DNA from: Panorpa germanica
Lineage: Eukaryota; Arthropoda; Insecta; Mecoptera; Panorpidae
DNA: 64,000 bases
Assembly: GCA_963678705.1 (NCBI GenBank)
Contig: OY783207.1
Span: 3,410,001 to 3,474,000 of the forward strand
Reading direction: 5' to 3'
Part shown: piece by piece, positions 48,501 to 59,862 of the stretch
How the letters are laid out: each line of letters begins with the position of its first letter
Position numbering within the stretch: position 1 is the stretch's first letter
Position numbers and translations under genes: made by a program
Notes under the pieces: generated by a model
Told to the model about the DNA's origin: nothing
What the model saw: the letters and a program-made list of their open reading frames with translations, nothing else
The model's database searches: none

Positions 48501-51500
48501 TTGAGCTAAAGCAGTCAATGCATCTCCTCGTCGTAGAGTTCTTAGAAGATGACGTTTTTGTGAAAATACTAATGCAGTTAGTGCTCTAGCTAATGAATGT
48601 AAGTGTGCTACCAAACCAACAATTAGAACTAAGCCTAATGAAATAAGCGCAACGCCCATTCCAGATTCTCCAATGGGACCAACGTTTGGTTCTAAAAAAT
48701 AAGTTACACCTAATGCGGCACTGGCCAATACTCCAAGTAATCCTAGTTCAAATAATAAAACGTGTGGTAAGCAGCATGCTTTTCGCCATCGCCAACCGGC
48801 GCTTGATTTTACAGGTCGGGGTTTAAAAGCTCTGTACAGGCGAGTTGATATAACTCCGTATTCTCTTTCGATGACGTCATATAGAGAGCATAGCATATGA
48901 ACCACAGCACCTTCTCCATCGGCTCCAGCACCCTGTACAAATAAAATAATTTATATATATATAAACGATTATACTAAGTTTCTCACTAAACTATTGGATT
49001 CTCCATTTCAATCAGAATTTCATGATATTTTGTCAACTTACTTTTGTTTGTTCTGCAAAATAAAACTTTACTGGTGTCGCAGAAGGATTAGATGATGCAT
49101 TAGGTCCTGGGGGATGACAAAATACAACTTGCAAAATTAGTTTTAAAGAATTTAGTCGTTTTCCTATGGAGATATTGAGATCATATGGCCAATAACAGTC
49201 ATATCTAAAAATAAAATTACATTAAATATTTATAATGCATAAAAAAGTGTTGCTATTTAACGGATTACACCACCCCGGTCGTAAAACTTTTTCTAATAGC
49301 CTGAATTTTGAAGGCAAATTTAAGCCAGTCCCAAATTCTATAGGTACAGTATTACTAGAAATATAAATTTCTTTCTATAGCACTGTGTAATGTAAGAGGT
49401 GTTGCAGCATTGAGTTTGCCAATGCGTTTTACCAATTATTAATATTTTTAGATAATCACAGAACAGAAATATAAAACCAGCATTAGTTTAGCTAAAGAAA
49501 ATCCATTTTAGCATCTCCGTGTGGTGTAATCCTGTAATAAATACCTTTGACTAGCAACTCGTAAAGCAAAATGAATGCTATAAACTATTAACACAATAGC
49601 TAAAGCAACAGCACCTCCCCAAATCCATGACTGTGCACCAAGCCCCGCACACAGTCCTCCAATCAACGCGAAATGCGCCCCCAACCAAGTAAGGACCCAC
49701 GCAGATCCTGAAACAGGTTCAACCCATTGTCGTGCAAAACTTTTCATCTCTTCCTTAAGTTTCGCTAGCAAGAACGATTTCCCAGAACCCCATTTCGCAT
49801 ACAACCCAACAGTAATTGGCATAGTTAGTCCTGGATCGCTAAGAATATCCGCTAAAGCGCTGCTGTACAATTCGTAGCCCAACATGCCTTCTGAATCTTC
49901 GTTGGTGTTTAATCTCCTGGCGCCGTATATTTGACCCAATATAGTTTTAGCGTGATGAAGATCTATATTGTATGGTGTTTCGCCAGCTCTATTGGGTCGG
50001 TATAACAGTTGGCTATGCTTTGGATTTCTAAGGAGAACTTCTACTATTGCTTTAGATCTAGCTCGCATAGCGATATGCAAGCAGGTATCTCCTTTTCGGT
50101 CAACCGCGGAAACTTTCGCCTTCTTTTCCAAAAGCATTGAGACTAGCTCAACATTTCTAGATCTCACTGCTCTTAATAAGGCGGTATCGCCATCTTTAGT
50201 TTGTACTTCCAAATCAGGATTAGCCGCTAGAAGGATTTTAACTATTGATGAGTGTCCTTTCTCAACTGCTGTATATATTGCAGTTTTACGGTCCTTCCCT
50301 GGGACATCGAGATCTGCATGGCGTTTCAGAAGAGCTTCTACAACACCCCTGTGACCACCCTTCACAGCGTGGATTAATTGCGTGTCCCCAGCTCGATCCT
50401 GCAGATTTACGTAAGCACCAGCCGCTAGTAAACCATTAGCTATTTCTTGAAGACCCTCTCGGCACGCTATAGCTAAAGCGGTGAGACCATCCTTATCCAA
50501 AGCGTTGACATTCACCCGTTGAACTAACAGCCGTGATACACAATCCTGATGTCTTCCTTGAGTTGCAACAAGCAAAGGAGTCCAAGAGTACATGCCTGCT
50601 GTATCTACATTGGCCCCGGCTTTTATTAAAATATCTGCAATTTCAACATTTCCTCTTCGACATGCCCAAACGAGAGCTGTAGTACCGTATTTATCCGCTA
50701 CGTTAACTTTAGCGCCACGTTCTACAAGGAGTTTCACAACTCCAACATGACCACGACCTGATGCCCATAAAAGTGGACTTAAATTATAATTTCCTCGAGT
50801 TTGTACATCAGCTTCTGCATCTAGTAACACTGCTACTATTTCTGTGTGACCTTTGTAAGACGCCCACATCAAGGCAGTCCATCCTCCCTAAAAACAACAC
50901 ATATTCTTAGAAAGATGGGACACACAAGCATAGGTTTAAATCCGGACTATGCTAATGAAACAACTACTAAATAAAATCGTGTGATGACATATAGATGGCG
51001 CTATTAACAAATCCATATGACTTTTAAATTCCTACCATAAGCTTACGATTTATAGTGGTTTATACATAGGATATATATTTTCCTACCATATCTCGATGTT
51101 CTAATTCTGCGCCATGTTCTAGCAAGGTTCGTATCGCCTCTGTGTGCCCGCCACGTGCTGCAAATAACAAACCACTCCATCCATCGCCATCCTCTGCATT
51201 TACGTCAGCTCCTCTTGCAAGGAGTTCGCGGAGAAAACTATTTAGCCCTCGTGCGGCTGCGACCATAAATACAGTGGTTCCATTCTGTAAACAATTTTAA
51301 ATTTATTGTACAAACAAGTGTTAATGTATTCAATGACAAACATGTAATGATTTTGTACATAAAACATAATACGTCAAGAATTTGTTAGTAAATATTGTTA
51401 TTTGTTATACAATATCTCAAATTTCAATGGTAATTTCGTATACAATTGCAGTTGTCTCAATTACAAAGCTGCATATATGTATTTCTCTTTCTAGCTTAAT

Positions 51501-51653
51501 ATTTACATATAAGCTGGTATTAAAACATGTATTTAATTTTACCTCATCACGATCATCAACTTGCAGTTGTCTTGAAGATAAAAATTCTCTTAATCCTTGT
51601 AAATCTTGGGCATCTACAAAGGCCAATAGGGCCCGATGTCCCAGGGAACACAT
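42592..51653 (-). CDS. Kidins220: Kidins220/ARMS homolog: ankyrin repeats, KAP P-loop NTPase, SAM-like domain
   Basis: Fifteen minus-strand exons join in phase into 1442 residues: 51543-51653, 51087-51284, 49545-50887, 49042-49204, 48105-48932, 47707-47974, 47232-47397, 46974-47152, 46660-46898, 46423-46581, 46163-46345, 46063-46086, 45604-45712, 42951-43114, 42592-42786. About eleven ankyrin repeats occupy residues 5-420. The KAP NTPase domain has a Walker A ([10 protein letters not shown], about residue 465), a Walker B-like [10 protein letters not shown], and hydrophobic segments giving about four membrane passes. [12 protein letters not shown] and [13 protein letters not shown] continue the conserved core. 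A SAM-like part lies near 1166-1265 ([28 protein letters not shown]), followed by a disordered tail. The vertebrate protein is a membrane scaffold for neurotrophin and other receptors. The frame is open upstream of the chosen ATG (ALHRTES), so a further 5' coding exon is possible. Confidence 0.93.
43209..43277 (-). other. Candidate poison or alternative exon in Kidins220-like gene
   Basis: A 69-nt segment has a good acceptor (TTGTATCAG) and donor (GTATGT) on the gene strand. Its length is a multiple of three, so it would keep phase, but in the expected phase it has a stop after 17 residues (ending AYWII). Inclusion would give a short C-terminus or trigger nonsense-mediated decay. It could be a chance pair of sites. 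Confidence 0.3.
43280..45480. other. Intron of the Kidins220-like gene
   Basis: AT-rich intronic DNA. A piece around 43480-43560 (AAGTATAGTTGGATTTTC, ACAAACGTTACGTACACT) resembles 61895-61945, indicating a dispersed repeat. Confidence 0.5.
45509..45712 (-). CDS. Alternative terminal exon of the Kidins220-like gene
   Basis: The same exon that can splice at 45604 (CAG before GTGAGC) stays open for another 31 residues to a stop at 45509-45511. Reading through replaces the last 119 residues with a short tail ending STERNDVRL, giving a protein of about 1354 residues. A second donor-like GTAAGA overlaps the end. The tail ends in a V-x-L pattern that could be a class II PDZ ligand, whereas the spliced isoform ends in FAETE. 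The extension is rich in Pro and Ser and contains no stop, but expression is unproven. Confidence 0.5.
   Translation of the reverse strand, partial: VTLEEQTICGALQTLNEEALEDVLTGDRMPPPGSTTGEHVVPYMGPPTVSIIMSPPSPSTERNDVRL
46063..46086 (-). other. 24-nt microexon in the Kidins220-like gene
   Basis: A 24-base exon encoding FNLYQEYQ is bounded by a TTGACAG acceptor and a GTAAGTT donor. It is in phase 0 on both sides, so it could be skipped without a frame change. It is included in the gene model because its splice sites are strong. Confidence 0.6.
50965..51030. repeat. Dispersed repeat fragment in Kidins220 intron
   Basis: TAGATGGCGCTATTAACAAA followed by TCCATATGACTTTTA resembles the block at 11645-11690 (ACTATTGACAAATCCGTACG). 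It is a short relic. Confidence 0.35.
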
Positions 51654-51674
51654 CGACTCCGTACGGTGGAGCGC

Positions 51675-53399
51675 CTATATATAAAGAAAATCACTGTTAT
51701 AAAAATCAATAAGTAAAAAATGTAAGAAACAAATTAAAGGTGTTAATACAATACAACATCACTGTAAACTGAAAAAGACGCGTATTAAGAACAAAAGATT
51801 AGAGTCGTCTGACGACTAATAATCTTAAATAAACACAAATATGCTCTTATGAATGTTATATTACTCATATATTAGTAAAAACGTCTATTTTAAAATAGAG
51901 TTTATAATCAAAATGCAGTTATTGGCAAGCAACGTAAATTTAATGAGGTATAAGTGTTGTTAGAAATGTAAAACCCTCATAAAAAATTGCTATAAATAAA
52001 ATATAAATTAAATTCAAGAATGCACAAATCCATATGTGTATGAGCATGGACACACACCAGATGTTTAAGGTTTGAACCTTTGGTCGACATATTTTGACAG
52101 CTACCACAATAAGTTGTGGAAATTGGAAGATTAGAGGAGGCAAATTCGATGGATGAGATGAGGAATGATGTAAAAGACGGACTATGCGATGAGCTGCTTC
52201 TGTAATGATTTACTTGCAATTAAATCACGCAATTAATAGAAAGGCTTGCTTGCTTTCTGCTGCGGAAGTAGTTAGCTCTTAAATACAGATTGTAAAGGCC
52301 CAAGCGGAGAGATAAACTCTTGAAATAACCAGCAGGGTTGTAATGTATCCTTCCTGATGATGAGAATAATTTAAAGACAACCACTAAACAAAAATATTTA
52401 TTTGTATTTCTCTTATCTTAAATAATAAAAACAATAGGATATTTGAAAGTGCTCGTAGTTTTATGACCGTTACTTAAGATTGCGGATAAGGGATTGCGCA
52501 AGAACATTTGATGCACAAGTATTTCTAATTAGTATTATATCAGAGCTTATCACTTAATCCCGCCATAAAGTTTTATTGCCTTATTTATGAACACGTAACT
52601 GCCGGAATTTTTAAATTTTGTTTTAGATTATATTGACTAGCAACTGATTTGAATGTATAATGCATTTGTATCTAAGTGCATCGACATAAAAAGTTGCCAC
52701 ATTCAATTTTAGAAGAAATCGTTGCACCCCTGCTTTCCTTTTTTAATAGTCTGAATTATTAAAATACTAGAGAAGAGATTTTTCGTAATAGTGCAATAAA
52801 TTAATGTTTTAATTAAATTCAAAAATTATTCATACATTACATGCTGATATAACTACAAGAATTAATTTTAAAATCGGTTTTTTCTTTTGTATTTGTAAAG
52901 TATACTCATTTCATCTGTAGTTTGAAATTGATGTTAATAAATGTATATTGGTGTTTTTATTTTATTAAATATCTAAATGTTGACGGAGATATAGCAATTA
53001 AAAATTCAAATGGTAGTTTTAGCGCTGCAGATGTCAGCCATGTTTATGACGTAACATGTCTGTACTATTAAGGGTAGGTCAGTTATTTTTTCTATGGATA
53101 AGAGTTCTGTGTGGAATATGCTATGTAAATAGCGGACGTGATGTCACATGTTGGAATATTCTATAACGTTAAAAATTAAAGTGACAAAATGATTTTTAAA
53201 TTATTAATATCTCCTAACAGAAAATGTAAAAAATTACTTTCAAAACAATACAATCATAATTACTTTTGTGAAAATATTCACATACCAACTAATTTTAAAC
53301 GTAGAGAGTATTATTTATGTAGCTGATACATATCAAATAACAGTAATGAATGAAATACGAGAGTAAACAAATAATAAAAATATGTAAACTAAAAATTAC
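51675..53399. other. Upstream/intronic region of the Kidins220-like gene
   Basis: No confident exon. A minus-strand open frame at 51977-52219 is Ser/His-rich and unsupported. A diverged copy of the TTAA MITE family occupies 52918-53215. Confidence 0.4.
52918..53215 (+). mobile_element. Diverged TGGGCTTGTGTC MITE relic
   Basis: Shares TTGAAATTGATGTTAATAAA, TGTTGACGGAGATATAGCAA and the 3' word ATTAATATCTCCTAACA with the full copies, but its middle is shortened and substituted and both termini are gone. It is older than the two neighbouring copies. Confidence 0.7.
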
Positions 53400-53504
53400 G
53401 TTAATCCATCCTCCAAGTGTGTATTTTGTTTTCCGTGAAACATTTCCGGGTGCACGTAAATTAGAACTTATAACATAAATTGCCTCGTCTGGAGGTAAAA
53501 TCAT
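53400..53504 (-). CDS. Unassigned short 5' coding exon
   Basis: Starting at the ATG at 53504, 35 codons (beginning MILPPDEAIYVISSNL and ending KYTLGGWIN) run to a GTAATT donor in phase 0. A TATA box and a TCAGT initiator lie upstream at the right spacing, so this looks like the first exon of a minus-strand transcript. I do not recognise the product. The phase is compatible with splicing to the first Kidins220 exon, whose frame is open at its acceptor, but it could equally belong to another gene or a transposon. Composition is richer in G and C than the surroundings. Confidence 0.35.
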
Positions 53505-53565
53505 TGAAGGAAAGTAAATCACAGCAAAGAACACGAAATCAAATCAAAACCCAGGCTCCAAACAG

Positions 53566-53599
53566 ACTGATGCGATGAATCAAAACCACGGCTATAAAT
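53566..53599 (-). promoter_or_regulatory. TATA box plus arthropod initiator
   Basis: On the minus strand TATTTATAG (53592-53600) is followed about 25-30 bases later by CATCAGTCTG, which contains the TCAGT core of arthropod initiators. The spacing is that of a focused core promoter. It precedes the 35-codon exon ending at 53400. Confidence 0.5.
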
Positions 53600-53771
53600 A
53601 GAAGCTGTACTACCCATGTTAAATCACAACGTGTACAAATTACGTTTATTTATATAAAAACAGCTTAATCTTATCAAAATCAAACATCACTAGTGTTGTT
53701 TACCTTATACATTTTGTGGTTATTGTTAAGAGCATACGTCAGCCCATTCCAGTAATTTCAACTGGAGTAAA

Positions 53772-54400
53772 TAGGGCTTGTGTCCTATGTCTTATAAAAG
53801 TGTACTATATATTGATAAAGTGGGTTACTAGAACCTCAAATGTTCAATTATTTTTAATAAGTCCTTATATGTTAAGAGATATTAACAATTAAAAAAGTCA
53901 TTTTGTCTCTTTAATTATTAAAGGGATTCAACGTTGTACACATTCCAAGTGTATGTGACATCACAATCCTTGTGTAAGGTTACCAACCTTACAGCTCATA
54001 AATCTCTGCTATATGTATTTATATATCAAAATATCAAATATTATTTACAGCTATTTCAAGAAACACTCAAATTTCAATATTATGTCTGCCTTAGCAGGGT
54101 AAAATAAAATAAAAACTTATTATTCTTTGATTTGACTTGATTATTCGATTACCAACAGCTACTAAACATTACCACAGCACTGACCTACTCAACAAATAAC
54201 TGATGTTAAAATGCATTTTACGTCATACAAATATGGCCGACCATTTCCAGCGCTAAAACTACAATTCAAACTTTTAATTGCTATATCTCCGTCAATATTT
54301 AGATATTTAATAAAATAGACACGCCAATACACATTTATTAACATCAATTTCAATCAACAATTGAAAAATCGACCACTAAAAAATGAGGACACAAGCCCAT
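53772..54400 (-). mobile_element. TGGGCTTGTGTC MITE, full-length inverted copy
   Basis: 629 bp, opening TAGGGCTTGTGTCC and closing GGACACAAGCCCA, with the same internal landmarks as the copies at 15 and 26 kb but in reverse. Flanks no longer show a clear TTAA. Confidence 0.85.
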
Positions 54401-54787
54401 TGTAGGTTTGTAGGAAGCCAGACGTGACGAGATTTTTTTAAAAAGTATTTTGTAAGAAGGTGTATGTCCTTAAATGCAATAAAATTGTAACTGGTCACCG
54501 ATTTTGGGAACTGATAGAAGAAGAAAGACATCCTGTGTCTATGCAGTCTAAATTTAGCACCTATCAATACATTTATAAATTATCCGATTTAGATTTACAT
54601 AAAGATACGATGGTATTACACATATCAATAATAAAAAAATAAACAAATAATGTTTCACAACAAAAAAACAATTTTGGATAATTTCATAGAAATTATTTTA
54701 TCAATTTGAAAATCACAACAACAGTTTTTAAAATTCTATTTGTGAATAACGAATTAGAGTGAATAAGAGACATTGGTAATATGGCAA

Positions 54788-55384
54788 TAGGCTTGTGTCC
54801 TATGCCTCAATTTCTATAAAAGTATACTATATATTGATAAAGTGGGTTACTAGAACCTCAAATGTTCAATTACTTTTTAATAACTCCTTATATGTTAAGA
54901 GATATTAACAATTAAAAAAGTCATTTTGTTTGTTTAATTATTAAAGGGATTCAACGTTGTACAACATTCCAAGTGCATGTGACATCACAATCCTTGTGTA
55001 AGGTTACCAACCTTACAGCTCATAAATCTCTGCTATATGTATTTATATATCAAAATATCAAATATTATTTACAGCTATTTCAAGAAACACTCAAATTTCA
55101 ATATTATGTCTGCCTTAGCTGGGTTAAATAAAATAAAAACTTATTATTCTTTGATTTGACTTGATTATTTGACAACCAACAGCTACAGAACATTACCACA
55201 GCACTGACCTACTCAACAAATAACTGACGTATAAAATGCATTTCACGTCATACAAATACGTCGACCATTTCTAGCGCTAAAACTACAATTCAAACTTTTA
55301 ATTGCTATATCTCCGTCAATATTTAGATATTTAATAAAATAGACACGCCAGTACACAATTATTAACATCAATTTCAATCAACAA
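54788..55384 (-). mobile_element. TGGGCTTGTGTC MITE, inverted copy truncated at one end
   Basis: Starts AGGCTTGTGTCCTATG and matches the neighbouring copy at 53772-54400 closely and in the same orientation, but stops at CAATCAACAACAG, about 40 bp short of the other terminus. The two copies are 387 bp apart. Confidence 0.83.
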
Positions 55385-55726
55385 CAGTATGAACATATAT
55401 ATAAAAGTTGATAATAACAAAATGTTGTAACAAGCTTGTAACAATGTTCCTCTAATAATATGTAAAATGTTAAGTTTTTGTTTGTGTTTGGTAATTACAA
55501 AGAGTTAGTAATGATTAATTAAACGACAAGTGGTGTCATGCAGAACAATTTGAAACAACCGTTTGCTATAAAGAAACATTTATTTCATAATTAGGATTAT
55601 AATTAAAGACAACATGAAAAATGAACAGTAAGTCCAGACGCGTCAAAAGTGTGCGCTCGCTTTATCAGTTAGTAACATATCAAACCACATGAACACAGAA
55701 TAATTTAATAACAACAAAGGCGGCAC

Positions 55727-56029
55727 CGTGTTTGAATGTCGACGAAGTCCAAAAGAAAATCTTCGATGGCTAGGATCTCCAGGAGGTGCCGTTACAGTTA
55801 AAACGGGAACTTGAACCGTGTGATCTGGTAAGGATAGTCGAAGATGGCGACCTTTCATTGATGCTCTAGGTCTAGGAAGTGTACCATGAGGTGGTAATAG
55901 TGGAGACGGCGGTGGTGATGGAATTGATTCTCCAATAGCGCCCAAAGTTGGACGGGAGACGTTTTTGACGGGTCCGTGAAGCCCACACACCAAAGCTCGC
56001 ACATGTTCATATGGTATTTCATCCCCCAT
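55727..56029 (-). CDS. Unassigned GC-rich coding exon (Pro/Ser-rich)
   Basis: From the ATG at 56029 the frame reads MGDEIPYEHVRALVCGLHG, then a proline-rich stretch (SIPSPPPSPLLPPHG), then a basic region ending FSFGLRRHSNT, which holds a likely phosphorylation site (RRFSF). The sequence is far richer in G and C than its surroundings and has coding-like codon use. The frame stays open to a stop at 55643, but the last about 27 residues look like intron. No consensus donor is present at the apparent end (GTGCCG is weak). I cannot name the family. It may be an alternative first exon of the Kidins220-like gene downstream on the same strand, or part of a gene with very large introns. Confidence 0.5.
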
Positions 56030-56201
56030 ACTAATTATTGGTGATTTATAATTCAATTAAATACATTTTAACCTGTAATATTATTTTCGACAATCACAGA
56101 AAATCGACACTGGTGGTAAACCATTCGAAAAAAAGTTGCGACGAAATTGCTTGGTCTTTTAGACGTGCATTTCTGTTCCATTATTTGAAGCGAGCTTTTA
56201 A

Positions 56202-56944
56202 GGAGGTACAGGACGTACCGTCAATGCAAAAAGTTTATCTCTCGGTAATATGAAATGCAAAACATGAGGGGCGAGCAAATATTGGGACTGTACCTTTGAA
56301 AATGAATTTTTCAATTCCCTATTAAACTGCTTTTTGATTGTTAAAATGATTTTTTATGCATATAATAGTTTATTAAATTAAAAATTACCTATAATTAATA
56401 TCAAATTTATATTAAATCAATTTAAATACAAATTAAATATTTTGAAAAAGGAATAATAAATTTTGCAACACTGCAAATTTACGTGTGTTGACGCATGCGT
56501 TATTTGGTTCTTTGACCAATAAATTGCTATATTTTATATAACATTTATTCCGATTTTGAATTTCCCGCTCAAATTGGCATTTCATCGTTGCCAGCTTATA
56601 ACCTACATTTATTGTTTCTTATTGGTTTTATTTAAATATTTTCGTATATAGGTATCCTTTTGATAATTTTCTTTTTGCAATAGTTACAGAAAAGATTCTT
56701 TTATATACACCTAGTTTTTGAAAGCCGTGTCACCATTTTTTTATAGTTAAAAGTTATAATATGTAATGAAATTGACCTAAAAATTATGATTTGTATGGAA
56801 AATGACTATTTTTAATCATGTATACAAAGAATACTATGAACCCTAGATCTCTAAAATTTTGAGACAGCATGTATTTTTACTATTTGTAACGACCCTCCAA
56901 ATTTCACAACGTTTTCATCATTTACGTTAACGTCCTGTACCTCC
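56202..56944. mobile_element. piggyBac-type MITE with perfect TTAA duplication
   Basis: GGAGGTACAGGACGT at the left and its exact reverse complement at the right end bound a 743-bp element. Both sides are flanked by TTAA (56198-56201 and 56945-56948), the piggyBac target duplication. It has no transposase frame. The termini are unrelated to those of the TGGGCTTGTGTC family. Confidence 0.88.
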
Positions 56945-57100
56945 TTAAATAAATTTATGTGAATATTTAATATAACAAATAATTAATATTTTTGTACACA
57001 AATTGTACAAAATAAATATATAAAAAACATGTATGTCTTCACGACAGGCGTCAATTTTCCAGCGTGTAAATGAAGTATTCGACTTTAAGGTGAAACGATA

Positions 57101-57516
57101 CTTGGCCATTTTTTGTCGCGAAATATAGATGGCGATACTATACAGCAGGTTAAATATTATCAAGAAAAAAACATGTTTTTTTATGTTTAAATCGTTTTAT
57201 GTAAGTAACTATAAACGCGAATCAAAATCTAAAGCTGCAATTAATTCGATGAATAACGTATCTACATTTTAGGCTTTCTTCCACTGACTTTTAATGAGTT
57301 GGAACCGCTCAAATAAGTTTTGAAAATGAATATTGCTATATTTTCTAGTTAAATTCCAATTTTTATATGACTGGTAACATTTCTAAAGGGTTTGCTATAA
57401 ATTTTATAAACTTTATTTATAACATTTTTAAATATAAAAAAAGATTGGTTTTTTTTTGATAATTATTAACCTGGTGTTTAGTATCGCCATCTATATTTCG
57501 AGAGAAAAAATGGCCG
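57101..57516. mobile_element. TA-type MITE with CTTGGCCATTTTTT ends, longer copy
   Basis: The left arm CTTGGCCATTTTTTGTCGCG continues through AAATATAGATGGCGATACTA. The right arm is the near reverse complement (TAGTATCGCCATCTATATTT). The interior is nearly the same as the intronic copy at 18625-18949, which lost about 40 bp of each arm. Confidence 0.8.
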
Positions 57517-58459
57517 AAAAATGGAGAGAAAAAAGTAAAGTTAAGTTCCGTATAAAAAAAATTCGTGATAAAAGAGGACACAATTACAACCATTTAAAGT
57601 GTGTAAATTCGTCTTTGTATTATTGGTATCTAAAAGAAAACAAAGAGTACTACACTCCCCCTTAAAATTCCAATTAAATTTAAATTTTGAATGAAATTGT
57701 AACATACATTCCTAATTTTCGCTCACTTGTATCGAGATGGAACCTCTACTTCTTTTTCAAAAGATCCTAATGAATTTGGAGAAAAGAAGAAGAGGTTTAT
57801 GACGTATTGTAAACACAAAATTTGAAACCAAACAATATTTAATCTAAAAAGGTTCAAATAAAAATACTTTAATAACCATTTAATCCTCAAGAAGTTTTAT
57901 GATTATTTATTTCGTAAAAGCAGTAAATATAGGTCACAAAGTGATGTATTTCAGACAACCTGTGTGTAAAACCTTAAAAACACAGATAAACTAAAAATCA
58001 CAATTATTTATCGAATTTTACAAAACACGTAACTGTATACTATGCTCCTGGTTTCAATTAATATAAACAACTAAATTATATATCGACTCACCCCACATAT
58101 ACTCCACATACCCCAAAATATGTGTGTTTACTTCGATACTACCCCTTCCAATTGAAAGAATGATATAATTTCTTAAATGCCACAAAATTTGGTACCAAAG
58201 AGTATTTCAACTCAAACTATTCCATTGAATCTATTAATTGTTTATGAAGAATACAGTCATAATATAAAAATATATATACTTTTATTATACACGACAAATA
58301 AACTTTAAAACAAAGCAAAAAAAAAATGGACAATAGCATTGAAAATGTTTTTGTGAAATTAAATGATTACAAAATATTTTGTTAATGTACTGAACCAGGA
58401 TTTTCACTAATTACTCAACTAATTACACACTGCCGAACTCGAATCTAAATAATAACTAT
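57517..58459. other. Gene-free AT-rich spacer
   Basis: No coding region supported. The plus frame at 57456-57665 overlaps the MITE end and is Lys/Arg-rich by composition. Confidence 0.4.
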
Positions 58460-58899
58460 CCGCTAAACAGAGTTATGTTTATTTAAGGTTTATCTTACAT
58501 AACAAAAGCTTTCTGTTAGGTAAACAATGTTACCTGTTATATAACTTTTAGAAAAATAAGCCTGTTAACATAGTCTAAATATTAAAGGTTAGAATAGCTA
58601 TAAAATAATTAAAAAAAAAACCCTTTTTAGAAATAGAAATTACTTCACAAAATTTCCTAAAGTTAAGGATACCGAAAACTGATATTTATTTAAGATTATT
58701 GACCTATATATTATTTTAATATGTAGCATTATACACTCTTGCATTTATAAATGTAAATGTATATGTATATATTATAAAAAATGTAAATTTATGCAAAAGA
58801 AAACTTTGTTATGTAAGCTTACTTTATAATAACCTAAAAAATATTATGCAACATTTTTATGTTAAATAAACCTTAAAAAAACGTAACAGTGTTTAGCGG
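58460..58899. mobile_element. MITE with CCGCTAAACA ends
   Basis: The left end CCGCTAAACAGAGTTATG and right end GTAACAGTGTTTAGCGG form an imperfect inverted repeat extending about 45 bp (AAGGTTTATCTTACATAAC on the left, mirrored on the right). The target duplication is unclear. A partial relative lies at 21390-21500. Confidence 0.65.
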
Positions 58900-59860
58900 G
58901 ACTATATTCACCTGCATTTCCTGTTGAGAAGACGGTCTTAATTTTACTTTAAACATGATCTTTCACTTTTTATATATATGTCGATTATCTTATTGACAAA
59001 CCGCAGACGCAGTTTAAGTGGTCCTTAGCTTTGCCTTTGTTTCGCTAGCAACCCAGCAGGCACCAATATTAGGCGCCCATATTCGCCTGTATTTATACTC
59101 CCGTATGCAAATATTAACCAATTAATAAAACCGTATAAATTAAGATTATTTTTTATAGAGTATTTACTTTATTAGATTAAGCACTATGAATTATAACAGG
59201 TCGTTAATTAATTGGTATTTCTAAGTAAATACTGCAGTTATTTTAAAAACAATACAAAATAAAACTGTCAATACAGTATTTTTATATAAGAAACTGCTCG
59301 GTCAGACACTTACACTACTTTATTTATGCTCATAAATATTTACTGATACATTTTAGTCTAGCATATTTACTTAAACCATTGTCTTCAATTGAAACAATTA
59401 ATTAATAAAATACAGAGTTGAACTATATATATTTATAAATGATTTAATTTTAAATACTGAAAATAAAATTCTGTAATATATTGTTTGAATCTTTACTAAT
59501 TTTAAATTTCACAAATTAATAAATAGATGGCACTAGTGTAACATTTATTTAAATTTTAATACGCATATATCAATGATTGGTATTATCTGTAATATGAATA
59601 ATGGGAAATGCATTAAATTAAACTGCGTAGGTTTATAATTCACCAGATAATGTGTATACAGTAGTGGATTAGTTACGGGCTCCTGATGCGAGACATTTTA
59701 CGAACACGGGGTAAGAGAATCAACAAAAATGCATCCTTGAACATATAATGTTACAATGCAGGACACGAGGGTGGTTCCAGAAGTGTGAGATTCACAGGAC
59801 CACATAAATGGACAGCTTGTGTACTCATAGTTATCGCAAATTATATTATAGTTAGTTATA
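58900..59860. other. Gene-free AT-rich spacer
   Basis: Nothing supported beyond AT-rich sequence. Confidence 0.4.
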
Positions 59861-59862
59861 TA

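Noticed and set aside
49968..50354. 128-codon plus-strand frame
   Set aside because: It is the antisense shadow of the ankyrin-repeat exon of the Kidins220-like gene.
51977..52219. Ser/His-rich minus-strand frame upstream of Kidins220
   Set aside because: Possibly leader sequence, but no donor or phase match supports a coding exon.
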